The translations under genes and the position numbers were made by a program. DNA of 64,000 nucleotides from Pseudophaeobacter sp965641885. GTDB taxonomy: Bacteria > Pseudomonadota > Alphaproteobacteria > Rhodobacterales > Rhodobacteraceae. Below are positions 57,246 to 64,000 of this stretch, piece after piece (positions within the stretch are counted from its first letter, which is position 1; every line of letters begins with the position of its first letter). The notes below the pieces were generated by a model that searched no databases, had not been told where the DNA came from, and worked only from the letters and a program-made list of their open reading frames with translations. Location: contig CBFFKJ010000004.1 of assembly GCA_965641885.1 (NCBI GenBank), forward strand, positions 59,671-123,670, written 5' to 3'.

Positions 57246-58708
57246 TGCGGGTATCGAAGTTTCCGCTGGTTTTCGGCTTTCCGCTAATCCTGGGTGCCTG
57301 TGCTACCGCTGTGCCGGGCATCTACACGGAACCAAAAGCTGGCTTCGCCAATATTTCCAGCCAGGTCACACCAGCCCTCGGCAAACGGACAGCCTTCGCC
57401 GAAACCCAGGCCGAAAACGAGGCCTTGAAGAAGCAGGTGCACGCAATGGTGCACCGCAAGACCATTTCGGCGGACACCGCCGTTCAGGTCGCGCTTCTGA
57501 ACAACAAAGGGTTGCAGGCGTCCTATGCAAACGTCGGCCTGTCTGCCGCAGAGGCCTGGCAGCAATCGATGCCGGAAAACCCAATCGTGTCGATTGGTAT
57601 ACTGGGCATCGGTGCGCCCGAACTGGGTGCCTACAGGGCGATCGAGGGACTGATCCGGTCGAACGTGCTCGATGCCACCACTCGCAAGCAGCGTACGGCC
57701 ATTGCAGACGCAAACTTCCGGCAGGCTCAACTGAGCGCCGTGAACGACACACTCGCACTGGCCAATCAGACGCGGAAGGCATGGGTCGATGCCGTAGCCG
57801 CCTTCGAGGCTGTGAGTTATCTCCGCCGTGCGAAAGCGACGTCTGACGCCGGATCGGAATTAGCGATGAGACTGGGCGAGACCGGCGCGCTTAACACAGC
57901 CGGGCAGGCCCGTGAACAGGCATTCAATGCCGAACTCGCCGGACAACTTGCCCAGGCACGCTTGAATGCTACCCGGTCCAAAGAGCAGCTGACCAGGCTC
58001 ATGGGGCTGTGGGGCACCGAAGTCGACTATTATGTGCCCGATGCTCTTCCTGCGCTGCCGCGTTCCGTCGGCCGTGTGACTGACATCGAAGCGAAAGCAT
58101 TGCGAAATCGGGTTGATCTGCGCGTTGCCAAACTTGGCCTGGAAGCACAGGCCAAGGCGTTTGGTCTGACTGATCAGACTCGCATTATCAGCGATCTCGA
58201 ATTCATTGCCGGGTTCGAAGCGGAGCGGGAAATTGAGGACGGAGAAACGGAGACCGTGACCACCCCTCAGGTGGAGGTGGAGTTCGCAATCCCGATCTAC
58301 GACACCGGGAAGGCACGGATGCGCAAGGCGGAATTGTCGTACCTGCAAGCAGCCAACGTGCTGGCAGAAAGAGCCGTCAACGTCCGGTCCGAAGCGCGTG
58401 GTGCTGAAGCCTCCTATCACGCCGCGTATAAGATCGCCCGCCACTATCGCGACGTTCTGGTGCCGCTACGCACGACCGTCGAAGAAGAGGGGCTGCTGTC
58501 TTATAACGGCATGATCACCAACACTTTCGAGCTGCTGACAGACGTGCGCGAGAAACTGGGCGCATCACTGGAAGCGGCAAACGCAAAACGCGAATTCTAC
58601 ATGGCACAGGCTGATCTGACCGCTGCGATCTATGGCGGCGGCGAAGGCGGTGGCGGTGCTGGTGGAGAAGGCGCGACACTTGCCGCCGGTGGCGGCGCAG
58701 GACACTGA
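57245..58708 (+). CDS. TolC-family outer membrane channel protein (lipoprotein)
   Basis: A 487-residue outer-membrane factor with lipobox ILGAC (Cys19) and the two tandem alpha-hairpin/beta repeats of TolC/CusC proteins (AEAWQQSMPENPIVSIG in repeat 1, VEVEFAIPIYDTGKARMRKAE in repeat 2). It ends in a Gly-rich tail. No RND pump or membrane-fusion gene is adjacent, so the inner-membrane partner is elsewhere or different; the ABC-type membrane protein at 61494 is one candidate. Confidence 0.88.
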   Translation: MRVSKFPLVFGFPLILGACATAVPGIYTEPKAGFANISSQVTPALGKRTAFAETQAENEALKKQVHAMVHRKTISADTAVQVALLNNKGLQASYANVGLSAAEAWQQSMPENPIVSIGILGIGAPELGAYRAIEGLIRSNVLDATTRKQRTAIADANFRQAQLSAVNDTLALANQTRKAWVDAVAAFEAVSYLRRAKATSDAGSELAMRLGETGALNTAGQAREQAFNAELAGQLAQARLNATRSKEQLTRLMGLWGTEVDYYVPDALPALPRSVGRVTDIEAKALRNRVDLRVAKLGLEAQAKAFGLTDQTRIISDLEFIAGFEAEREIEDGETETVTTPQVEVEFAIPIYDTGKARMRKAELSYLQAANVLAERAVNVRSEARGAEASYHAAYKIARHYRDVLVPLRTTVEEEGLLSYNGMITNTFELLTDVREKLGASLEAANAKREFYMAQADLTAAIYGGGEGGGGAGGEGATLAAGGGAGH

Positions 58709-58719
58709 AAGGAACTGAC

Positions 58720-60078
58720 ATGCTAAATAGACGTCAATTACTCGGAGCCGGCGCGGCAGGTGCAACGCTGGTCTCTTCGAAAGCCTGGGGTCAAACCCTG
58801 AACATGGGCCTGCCCGAAGCTGCCCAAATGGATAGCGCAGCAACGGCGATCACGGCGCGTCCTAGTACCGGGCCGGACTACACACCTGTGGTCACATTGA
58901 ACGGGTGGACCCTGCCGCACCGGATGAACAACGGGGTGAAAGAATTTCACCTCGTGGCCGAACCGGTAGAACGCGAGCTTGCCGACGGCATGATCGCGCA
59001 TTTGTGGGGCTACAACGGCCAATCCACCGGCCCGACGATCGAAGCAGTCGAAGGCGACCGGGTGCGCATCTACGTCACCAATAAGCTGCCGGAAGGCACA
59101 ACGGTGCACTGGCACGGGCTCATTCTTCCTTCAGGCATGGATGGGGTCTCCGGATTGAGCCATCCAAGCATCCCGCCGGGCAAAACCTTCGTCTACGAAT
59201 TCGACTTGGTGAAGTCCGGAACGTTCATGTACCACCCCCACGGCGATGAAATGACCCAGATGGCGATGGGGATGATGGGCATGTTCGTGGTCCACCCCAA
59301 GGATCCCACATTCATGCCGGTGGATCGTGATTTCCTGATCATGCTGAATGCTTTCGACATCGATCCGGGTACCTATGTACCCCGCATCATGACGATGACG
59401 GATTTCAACCTTTGGACCTGGAACAGCCGGATCTTCCCCGACATCGATCCGCTGGTCGTGAACAAGGGCGACCGGGTGCGAGTACGGGTTGGGAACCTTA
59501 CGATGACGAACCACCCGATCCATATGCACGGCTATGACTTCAAGGTCACCTGCACGGATGGCGGCTGGGTGCCGCCTGAAGCACAGTGGCCGGAGGTCAG
59601 CATCGACATTCCCGTAGGTGCGATGCGCGCCTACGAATTCGTCGCCGATCATCTGGGAGATTGGGCGATCCATTGCCACAAATCGCACCATACGATGAAC
59701 GCCATGGGCCATGACGTGCCGACGTTCATCGGGGTGAACAAGAAGCCGCTGACCCAGAAGATCCGTCAATTCCAGCCGGAATACATGCCGATGGGCATGT
59801 CCGGCATGGGGGACATGGCAAAAATGGAAATGCCGCTACCCGACAATACCATCCCGATGATGACGGGTTGGGGCCCGTACGGACCCATCGAGATGGGCGG
59901 CATGTTTTCGGTCGTGAAGGTGCGGGACGGCATCGACGCGGACGATTACTCCGATCCCGGCTGGTACGAGAACCCTCCGGGCGAGATGGCCTACGAATGG
60001 ACTGGCGAATTACCCGACTTTGCCTCCAACAACAGCCCCAAAACCATTCTCACACCGAAACCAACCTCGAAGGGCTGA
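58720..60078 (+). CDS. Multicopper oxidase (PcoA/CopA-like subgroup)
   Basis: A 452-residue Tat-exported protein (LNRRQLLGAG) with VHWHGLI, MYHPHGDE, NHPIHMHGYD and HCHKSHHTMNAM. The Met-rich segment (MPMGMSGMGDMAKMEM, about 365-380) near the end is typical of copper-tolerance oxidases. It differs from the other two MCOs in having HPHG and HCHKSHH. It follows the TolC-like gene by 11 bp. Confidence 0.9.
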   Translation: MLNRRQLLGAGAAGATLVSSKAWGQTLNMGLPEAAQMDSAATAITARPSTGPDYTPVVTLNGWTLPHRMNNGVKEFHLVAEPVERELADGMIAHLWGYNGQSTGPTIEAVEGDRVRIYVTNKLPEGTTVHWHGLILPSGMDGVSGLSHPSIPPGKTFVYEFDLVKSGTFMYHPHGDEMTQMAMGMMGMFVVHPKDPTFMPVDRDFLIMLNAFDIDPGTYVPRIMTMTDFNLWTWNSRIFPDIDPLVVNKGDRVRVRVGNLTMTNHPIHMHGYDFKVTCTDGGWVPPEAQWPEVSIDIPVGAMRAYEFVADHLGDWAIHCHKSHHTMNAMGHDVPTFIGVNKKPLTQKIRQFQPEYMPMGMSGMGDMAKMEMPLPDNTIPMMTGWGPYGPIEMGGMFSVVKVRDGIDADDYSDPGWYENPPGEMAYEWTGELPDFASNNSPKTILTPKPTSKG

Positions 60079-60089
60079 GCGGCCCTTCG
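60068..60089. repeat. Hairpin across the MCO stop codon
   Basis: CGAAGGGC (60068-60075) pairs with GCCCTTCG (60082-60089) around the TGA stop. It may limit read-through or stabilise the upstream mRNA end rather than terminate, since the cupredoxin gene follows in 36 bp. Confidence 0.45.
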
Positions 60090-60124
60090 TCATCTCCAAC
60101 CGAACCAACCTACAGGACAATAAA

Positions 60125-60841
60125 ATGAGAAATCTTCTTTTGACGACAAGCTTCGCGATCGCGCTATCAGCACCGGCCTTTGCTGCAGGTACACACGACG
60201 GCGGACATGGGGAGACCAAGCCAGCCGCAATGATGGTCGGCATGCCGGGTGACGCCGCCAAGGTTGACCGCACAATCGACGTCACTTTGCTCGAAAACGA
60301 TGAGGGCCAGATGCTGATCGAGAGTGAGCCGATGGATATCAAGGAGGGCGAAACCATCCGCTTCAACATCACCAACAAGGGTGAGCTGGAGCATGAATTC
60401 GTCCTCGACACGGTAGAGCGTAATGCCGAGCACAAGATCGAAATGGCCAAGATGGACATGGAACATGACGATCCGAACCGTATCCGTCTCGATGCGGGCG
60501 CCTCGGGCGAAGTTGTCTGGACTTTCGCAAATTCTGGCACATTCGAAGCAGCGTGCCTGATCCCGGGCCACTACGAATCGGGAATGCACCGTGAGGTCGC
60601 AGTCGGTGACCAGATGGCTCAGGCTGACGTGGAATACACAAGCGGCACCATCAAGAAAATCGACGCAAAGGCCGGCAAGGTCACAATTATCCACGGCCCT
60701 CTCGTCAACCTGGATATGCCGGCAATGACCATGGTGTTCCGCGCCGACGAGGCGATGGTGGCCAAGATGGCGGAAGGTCAGGACATCGAGTTCGTTGCCG
60801 ACCGGGTCAAGGGTAAACTGACCGTCACGCAGATGAAGTAA
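60125..60841 (+). CDS. Cupredoxin fused to CusF-type copper-binding domain
   Basis: A 238-residue secreted protein. Residues about 45-160 form a cupredoxin with ligands His90, Cys144, His149 and Met154 (type 1 copper). Residues about 170-238 form a CusF-like OB fold with His190, Met201 and Met203 at the CusF spacing; the tryptophan of CusF is replaced by Met198. It could pass electrons and Cu(I) between the two sites. Likely partner of the MCO just upstream. Confidence 0.87.
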   Translation: MRNLLLTTSFAIALSAPAFAAGTHDGGHGETKPAAMMVGMPGDAAKVDRTIDVTLLENDEGQMLIESEPMDIKEGETIRFNITNKGELEHEFVLDTVERNAEHKIEMAKMDMEHDDPNRIRLDAGASGEVVWTFANSGTFEAACLIPGHYESGMHREVAVGDQMAQADVEYTSGTIKKIDAKAGKVTIIHGPLVNLDMPAMTMVFRADEAMVAKMAEGQDIEFVADRVKGKLTVTQMK

Positions 60842-60850
60842 CTACTAACA

Positions 60851-60881
60851 ATGGGGCCGGGGGTAAACACTCCGGCCCCAT
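60851..60881. terminator. Strong stem-loop after the cupredoxin-CusF gene
   Basis: ATGGGGCCGG (60851-60860) pairs with CCGGCCCCAT (60872-60881), a 10-bp GC-rich stem with an 11-base loop, 10 bp after the stop. No T-run follows; terminator or 3'-end stabiliser. Confidence 0.6.
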
Positions 60882-60950
60882 CGCCTTGATCGCTTAGCCC
60901 AAGCAAGCAAGAAGATCCCATAAAATCAAGCGCTACGGAGGTAGCCGAGC

Positions 60951-61484
60951 ATGAAGAATTTCCTGAGAACCTGCACCATCGCCCTTGCGCTTGTCCTTCC
61001 GGCTTTTTCAGTGGGCGCTTCCAGTGGCAAGGGCCAGCAGCCTCACGCGCGAGCCTTCGAAGTGCCTGGCCATGATCCGATCGGGAAACCCGGTGATGGC
61101 TCCTCGATCGACAGGACGATTGAAATATCCATACGGGAGACGGAAAGCGGCTACATGCTTTTCGAGCCGGACGCGATCCAGATTGAAAGCGGCTCGGTTG
61201 TCCAGTTTTCAATCAGAAATACCGGCGCATTGGATCACGAGTTCTTTCTCGGTTCCTTTGACGAGGTCGCAAAACATCAGCAATGGATGCGCGAACATCC
61301 CGATATGCAGCATGACAGCGCCAACTCGGTTTCGATCCCTAGTGGGCAAAATGCCGAGTTGATCTGGGATTTCTCCGATATGACCAACCTGGAGTTCGTA
61401 TGCTTGATTCCCGGCCACCGGGAAGCGGGCATGTGGGGCGTCATCATCGTGCACGATCACCTTGCGCCGAAGTCCAAGGATTAG
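60951..61484 (+). CDS. Cupredoxin-domain protein
   Basis: A 177-residue secreted protein with type 1 copper ligands His96 (DHEFFLG), Cys151, His156 and Met161 (CLIPGHREAGM). It is a single-domain relative of the cupredoxin part at 60125-60841 without the CusF domain. GGAG precedes ATG 60951. It probably carries electrons or copper in the periplasm. Confidence 0.86.
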   Translation: MKNFLRTCTIALALVLPAFSVGASSGKGQQPHARAFEVPGHDPIGKPGDGSSIDRTIEISIRETESGYMLFEPDAIQIESGSVVQFSIRNTGALDHEFFLGSFDEVAKHQQWMREHPDMQHDSANSVSIPSGQNAELIWDFSDMTNLEFVCLIPGHREAGMWGVIIVHDHLAPKSKD

Positions 61485-61493
61485 ACATTTTCA

Positions 61494-62798
61494 ATGTCAC
61501 TCTTGGATAGGTATCACCTGCTTGTACACGACGTAGCTGCCGCCCTTGGGTACGACTACAGCGATGCCACGCCGGACTGGGTTCATCCGTTCATTCATCT
61601 CATACTGGTCTTGGCCCCCGCGCTGCTGATCAGTGTTGGCTCATATCTTGCTATTCGCGGCATTCTGAAGCTTTGGAAGTACCGCAGCACGCCTGCGATC
61701 CACCCAGAGCCCATACGAGGGCTCGAAGGAAGTCTTTTCAGCACCGTCTTGCGCTATTCAAGAAGGCAGCAAGCGTTGATGATCGTGGTTAGCCTCATCG
61801 CGATGCCTATACTCTATCTGACTTTGGAACTGCCAAAACAGATCGTAAACAACGCTCTGGATTCTGGCCGTTTCCCAGTTGCCGTTTTGGGACGAGACGT
61901 CGACCAGGTCGTTTTCCTCATGCTTCTTTGCGGTCTCTACCTTTTGGCTATTATCCTGAATGGGCTAAACAAATATAGCCTTAACGTCTTCAAAGGGTAT
62001 GTCGCCGAGCGTTTTCTGCGGCGCTTCCGCCTGCTGGTCTATCGGCAATGGCGCAGCGATCCAGACTCCGGAAACCAAAGCGAGATCGTCCCTATTCTCG
62101 CACAGGAAGTCGAGCCCATCGGTGGCTTCGCGGCAGATGTCCTTACGCTGCCAATCCTGCAAGGCGGTACGCTTCTGACGATCCTGTTTTTCATGTTCGT
62201 TCAGGACCCTGTCTTGGGTGCCGCCGCACTGACGGTACTGCCAATTCAGCTCGTGCTGCTGCCCAAGCTGCAACGGCGGGTCAACGCGCTTTCACGCACC
62301 AGGATCAAGGAGGTCCGACAGCTTGGCAGGCAGCTCAGCGATCAATTGCGCGAACGGCAGGTCAATCCGGCCGGGCTGCTGCCAGTAAGCGCAAGTTTTA
62401 GAGAGCTTGAGCACGTGCGCAGGAAGATTTTCCGTCTGAAGTTCTTCATCAAGGCCCTCAACAATTTTCTGACCGCGCTGACGCCATTCCTGTTCTACTC
62501 TCTGGGTGGATATTTCGTCATCGAAGGGCGGATCACACTCGGCGCGCTGGTGGCCGTCCTGGCAGCGCACAAGGACTTCTCGGCACCGCTGAAGGAACTT
62601 TTCCGCTACTATCAGACCTTGGAAGACACCCGAATCCGGTATCACGAAATCACGGCTTTTTTTGCCGGGTCAGGCCACTCGTCCGAAGTGGCCCAGGCTG
62701 ATGACAGTACGCTGGAAAAGGTCAGCCAATTCGAGCAATCGCCGCTCAGAAAAACGACTTTGCCTTTCGAGGGGCATGGAGACCTCGCTTCACAATGA
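61494..62798 (+). CDS. ABC-exporter-type membrane domain without an ATPase domain
   Basis: A 434-residue protein with one N-terminal helix pair and a six-helix ABC-exporter membrane domain (VLRYSRRQQALMIVVSLIAMP, NVFKGYVAERFLRRFRL, ALTPFLFYSLGGYFVIEG). It stops after the last helix: no Walker A, LSGGQ or Walker B motifs follow, although relatives of this domain are usually fused to an ATPase. An ATPase gene is absent from the window. It lies between cupredoxin and cytochrome genes. Confidence 0.75.
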   Translation: MSLLDRYHLLVHDVAAALGYDYSDATPDWVHPFIHLILVLAPALLISVGSYLAIRGILKLWKYRSTPAIHPEPIRGLEGSLFSTVLRYSRRQQALMIVVSLIAMPILYLTLELPKQIVNNALDSGRFPVAVLGRDVDQVVFLMLLCGLYLLAIILNGLNKYSLNVFKGYVAERFLRRFRLLVYRQWRSDPDSGNQSEIVPILAQEVEPIGGFAADVLTLPILQGGTLLTILFFMFVQDPVLGAAALTVLPIQLVLLPKLQRRVNALSRTRIKEVRQLGRQLSDQLRERQVNPAGLLPVSASFRELEHVRRKIFRLKFFIKALNNFLTALTPFLFYSLGGYFVIEGRITLGALVAVLAAHKDFSAPLKELFRYYQTLEDTRIRYHEITAFFAGSGHSSEVAQADDSTLEKVSQFEQSPLRKTTLPFEGHGDLASQ

Positions 62799-62812
62799 AG
62801 GAGTTTGATAGC

Positions 62813-63253
62813 ATGAAATGGGCAGCAATATTTTTTGCTCTGATCGCCGTTTCTGCGGCAGGATGGTACATCCTGCAGCCGACCCACTCCCAGACGAGTA
62901 CTCAGACGGACGAAAGAATGGCACTTCCCGCAGGTGCGCTTGCAACTGTCAGGCTGCCCCCAAGTTTCACCGAGCAAGAGCAAATCGGCAAGCGTGCCTA
63001 TGGTGCGGCCTGCGCGACCTGCCACGGCGTCAATGGGCAGGGTCAGGACGGCGTTGCTCCACCGCTGGTGCACAAGATTTATGAGCCGGGCCACCACGGT
63101 GACATGGCGTTTGTCCTCGCAGCACAGAATGGTGTTCGGGCGCACCATTGGAAGTTTGGCAACATGCCAGCTGTCGAGGGCGTAACACGAGCAGAAGTAT
63201 TGAATATCGTGGCATATATACGGGCTCTTCAAAGGGAAAACGGAATTAACTGA
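62813..63253 (+). CDS. Membrane-anchored monoheme cytochrome c
   Basis: A 146-residue paralogue of 34777-35235: N-terminal helix, one CATCH site (Cys67, Cys70, His71), PPLVHKIYEPGHHGDM and FGNMP (axial Met). ATG 62813 is preferred to ATG 62795 because AGGAG lies upstream; 62795 would overlap the previous stop. Confidence 0.87.
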   Translation: MKWAAIFFALIAVSAAGWYILQPTHSQTSTQTDERMALPAGALATVRLPPSFTEQEQIGKRAYGAACATCHGVNGQGQDGVAPPLVHKIYEPGHHGDMAFVLAAQNGVRAHHWKFGNMPAVEGVTRAEVLNIVAYIRALQRENGIN

Positions 63254-63329
63254 GTGACCTGTCGACCTGAGGCAAAAGCATAACAGCCATCCAGTAGATA
63301 ATAACTGTCATCAACGGGGAGAGAAACGA

Positions 63330-63782
63330 ATGAAACCTAAATTTATCGCAACGCTAGCATTGGCATTGTCCGGAACAGGTGTTCTCGCCGATGGACATGC
63401 AACCGGCGACGCATCGGCCGGAGACAAGGTATTTAACAAGTGCAAGGCCTGCCACTCAATCGTCAGGACGGATGGTGACGTTATCCGAAAGGGTGGCGCG
63501 GTTGGGCCAAATCTTTATGGTGTGTACAACCGAACAGCAGGGACCGAAGAAATGTTTGGGAATAAATTTCGGGACTCTATTCGTGAAGCGGGCGAGAATG
63601 GCTTGGTCTGGAACGAGAGCGATTTCGTAGCCTATATTGCAGATCCGAAGAAGTTCCTCGCGACTTTTCTGAACGACAGCAAGGCGAAATCTGGCATGTC
63701 ATTCAAATTGAAGAAAGAAACGGATGCCAAGGCAGTCTGGGCTTATCTCGTTTCGGTTGGACCGGAGGTTGAGGCCGATTAG
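63330..63782 (+). CDS. Cytochrome c2-type soluble cytochrome
   Basis: A 150-residue secreted class I cytochrome with CKACH (Cys38, Cys41, His42), GPNLYGVYNRTAG and a Met near the C-terminus (KSGMSFK). This is the alphaproteobacterial cytochrome c2 layout and a natural CcmI/CcmF client. It follows a 76-bp gap and GGGGAGAGAAA. Confidence 0.9.
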   Translation: MKPKFIATLALALSGTGVLADGHATGDASAGDKVFNKCKACHSIVRTDGDVIRKGGAVGPNLYGVYNRTAGTEEMFGNKFRDSIREAGENGLVWNESDFVAYIADPKKFLATFLNDSKAKSGMSFKLKKETDAKAVWAYLVSVGPEVEAD

Positions 63783-64000
63783 ATTTTTATTCGTTTGCAC
63801 GGCTCTTTTTATGCTCGGTGCGCCCTTTGTAGCGGCTGAAGATGCCCCTCTGTTTCCAGTCAGACCACTGGTTGCACCGGTTGGGGATCACGCACGTGAA
63901 CCCTCGCTTTCAACACTGCCCGATGGTCGGATCGTGATGAGTTGGACCGAAGGTAACAACGCCGTTCGGATGGCCCTGTTCGATGGCACCTATTGGACGG
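63769..64000 (+). CDS. Secreted protein, sialidase/BNR-like start (partial, runs off window)
   Basis: From TTG 63769 (or ATG 63811) an open frame runs to the window end. It encodes a signal peptide (RPIRFLFVCTALFMLG, cleavage near FVAAED) and then STLPDGRIVMSWTEG, a pattern typical of BNR/sialidase-type beta propellers. The TTG start overlaps the cytochrome gene and has GGAGG too close to it; ATG 63811 would shorten the signal. Only about 75 residues are visible, so the family is provisional. Confidence 0.5.
   Translation, partial: MRPIRFLFVCTALFMLGAPFVAAEDAPLFPVRPLVAPVGDHAREPSLSTLPDGRIVMSWTEGNNAVRMALFDGTYWT

Noticed and set aside
1..64000. CRISPR arrays, tRNA or rRNA genes, phage genes, toxin-antitoxin pairs, replication or conjugation genes
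   Set aside because: None was recognised on reading both strands. Small RNA genes cannot be excluded without a covariance-model search.

Overview
The window looks like a copper (and Zn/Cd/Pb) resistance island from an alphaproteobacterium, most likely a Rhodobacterales (roseobacter-type) member. The clues are the high-GC coding style, a truncated Rieske gene with a Rhodobacteraceae-like N-terminus, CueR/PCuAC/SCO copper genes, a c2-type cytochrome and PIB ATPases. No rRNA, tRNA, CRISPR array, prophage or replication gene was seen, so plasmid versus chromosome cannot be decided. Almost every gene is metal export, periplasmic copper handling, cytochrome c, thiol redox or cell-envelope maintenance.

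Layout. 1-12 kb: an L,D-transpeptidase (Ldt) behind a MerR-type promoter, a Zn/Cd/Pb P-type ATPase, a lipoprotein Ldt, then a ten-gene minus-strand operon (SCO, DsbB, DsbA-like, PCuAC, SCO, M23 peptidase, DUF411, ZIP, LspA, Lnt) that starts at a MerR-type promoter beside a divergent ZntR/CadR-like MerR gene. 12-16 kb: YnfA, CDF-like, transglutaminase-like, CDF and CzcN-like methyltransferase genes. 16-18.5 kb: a decayed ISL3-type element joining two unrelated truncated genes (an ldt and petA). 18.6-24.4 kb: a Crp/Fnr regulator and a CueR-box operon (DUF6010, TVP38, CDF, fatty acid hydroxylase, DUF411), then a channel-like gene and a rhodanese. 24.6-40 kb: an OmpR-type two-component system, ccmFGHI, scsB, then ldt, several cytochromes c, a multicopper oxidase (MCO) and scsC. 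39.8-43 kb: copZ/copA/cueR. 43-56 kb: Grx-MauE, DUF305, ldt-MCO-dsbB-ldt, a Met-rich EF-hand protein, DUF302, lgt, a second copper ATPase and an APC permease. 56-64 kb: a decayed copZ, then a TolC-MCO-cupredoxin/CusF-cupredoxin-ABC membrane domain-cytochrome c series.

Regulation visible in the sequence. Promoters with the 19-bp spacer typical of MerR-family control fall into two operator classes: CTCTAG-N3-CTAGAG-like (beside a MerR with ZntR-type cysteines) and CCAG-N3-CTGG (CueR-type; the window encodes a CueR with Ser76, Cys111 and Cys119). A third motif, two TTGTA-like half-sites 10 bp apart, occurs upstream of the two-component genes and at three other intergenic sites and may be its response-regulator box.

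How it may work together (inference). ATPases and CDFs clear the cytoplasm. MCOs, cupredoxins, PCuAC, SCO and Met-rich proteins handle periplasmic copper. ScsB/ScsC/DsbB/CcmG manage periplasmic thiols. Six Ldt loci (five intact), an M23 endopeptidase and the Lgt-LspA-Lnt lipoprotein trio appear to form a metal-responsive envelope-maintenance arm. That arm is the most unusual feature, because Ldt enzymes use a periplasmic catalytic cysteine and are reported to be inhibited by copper.
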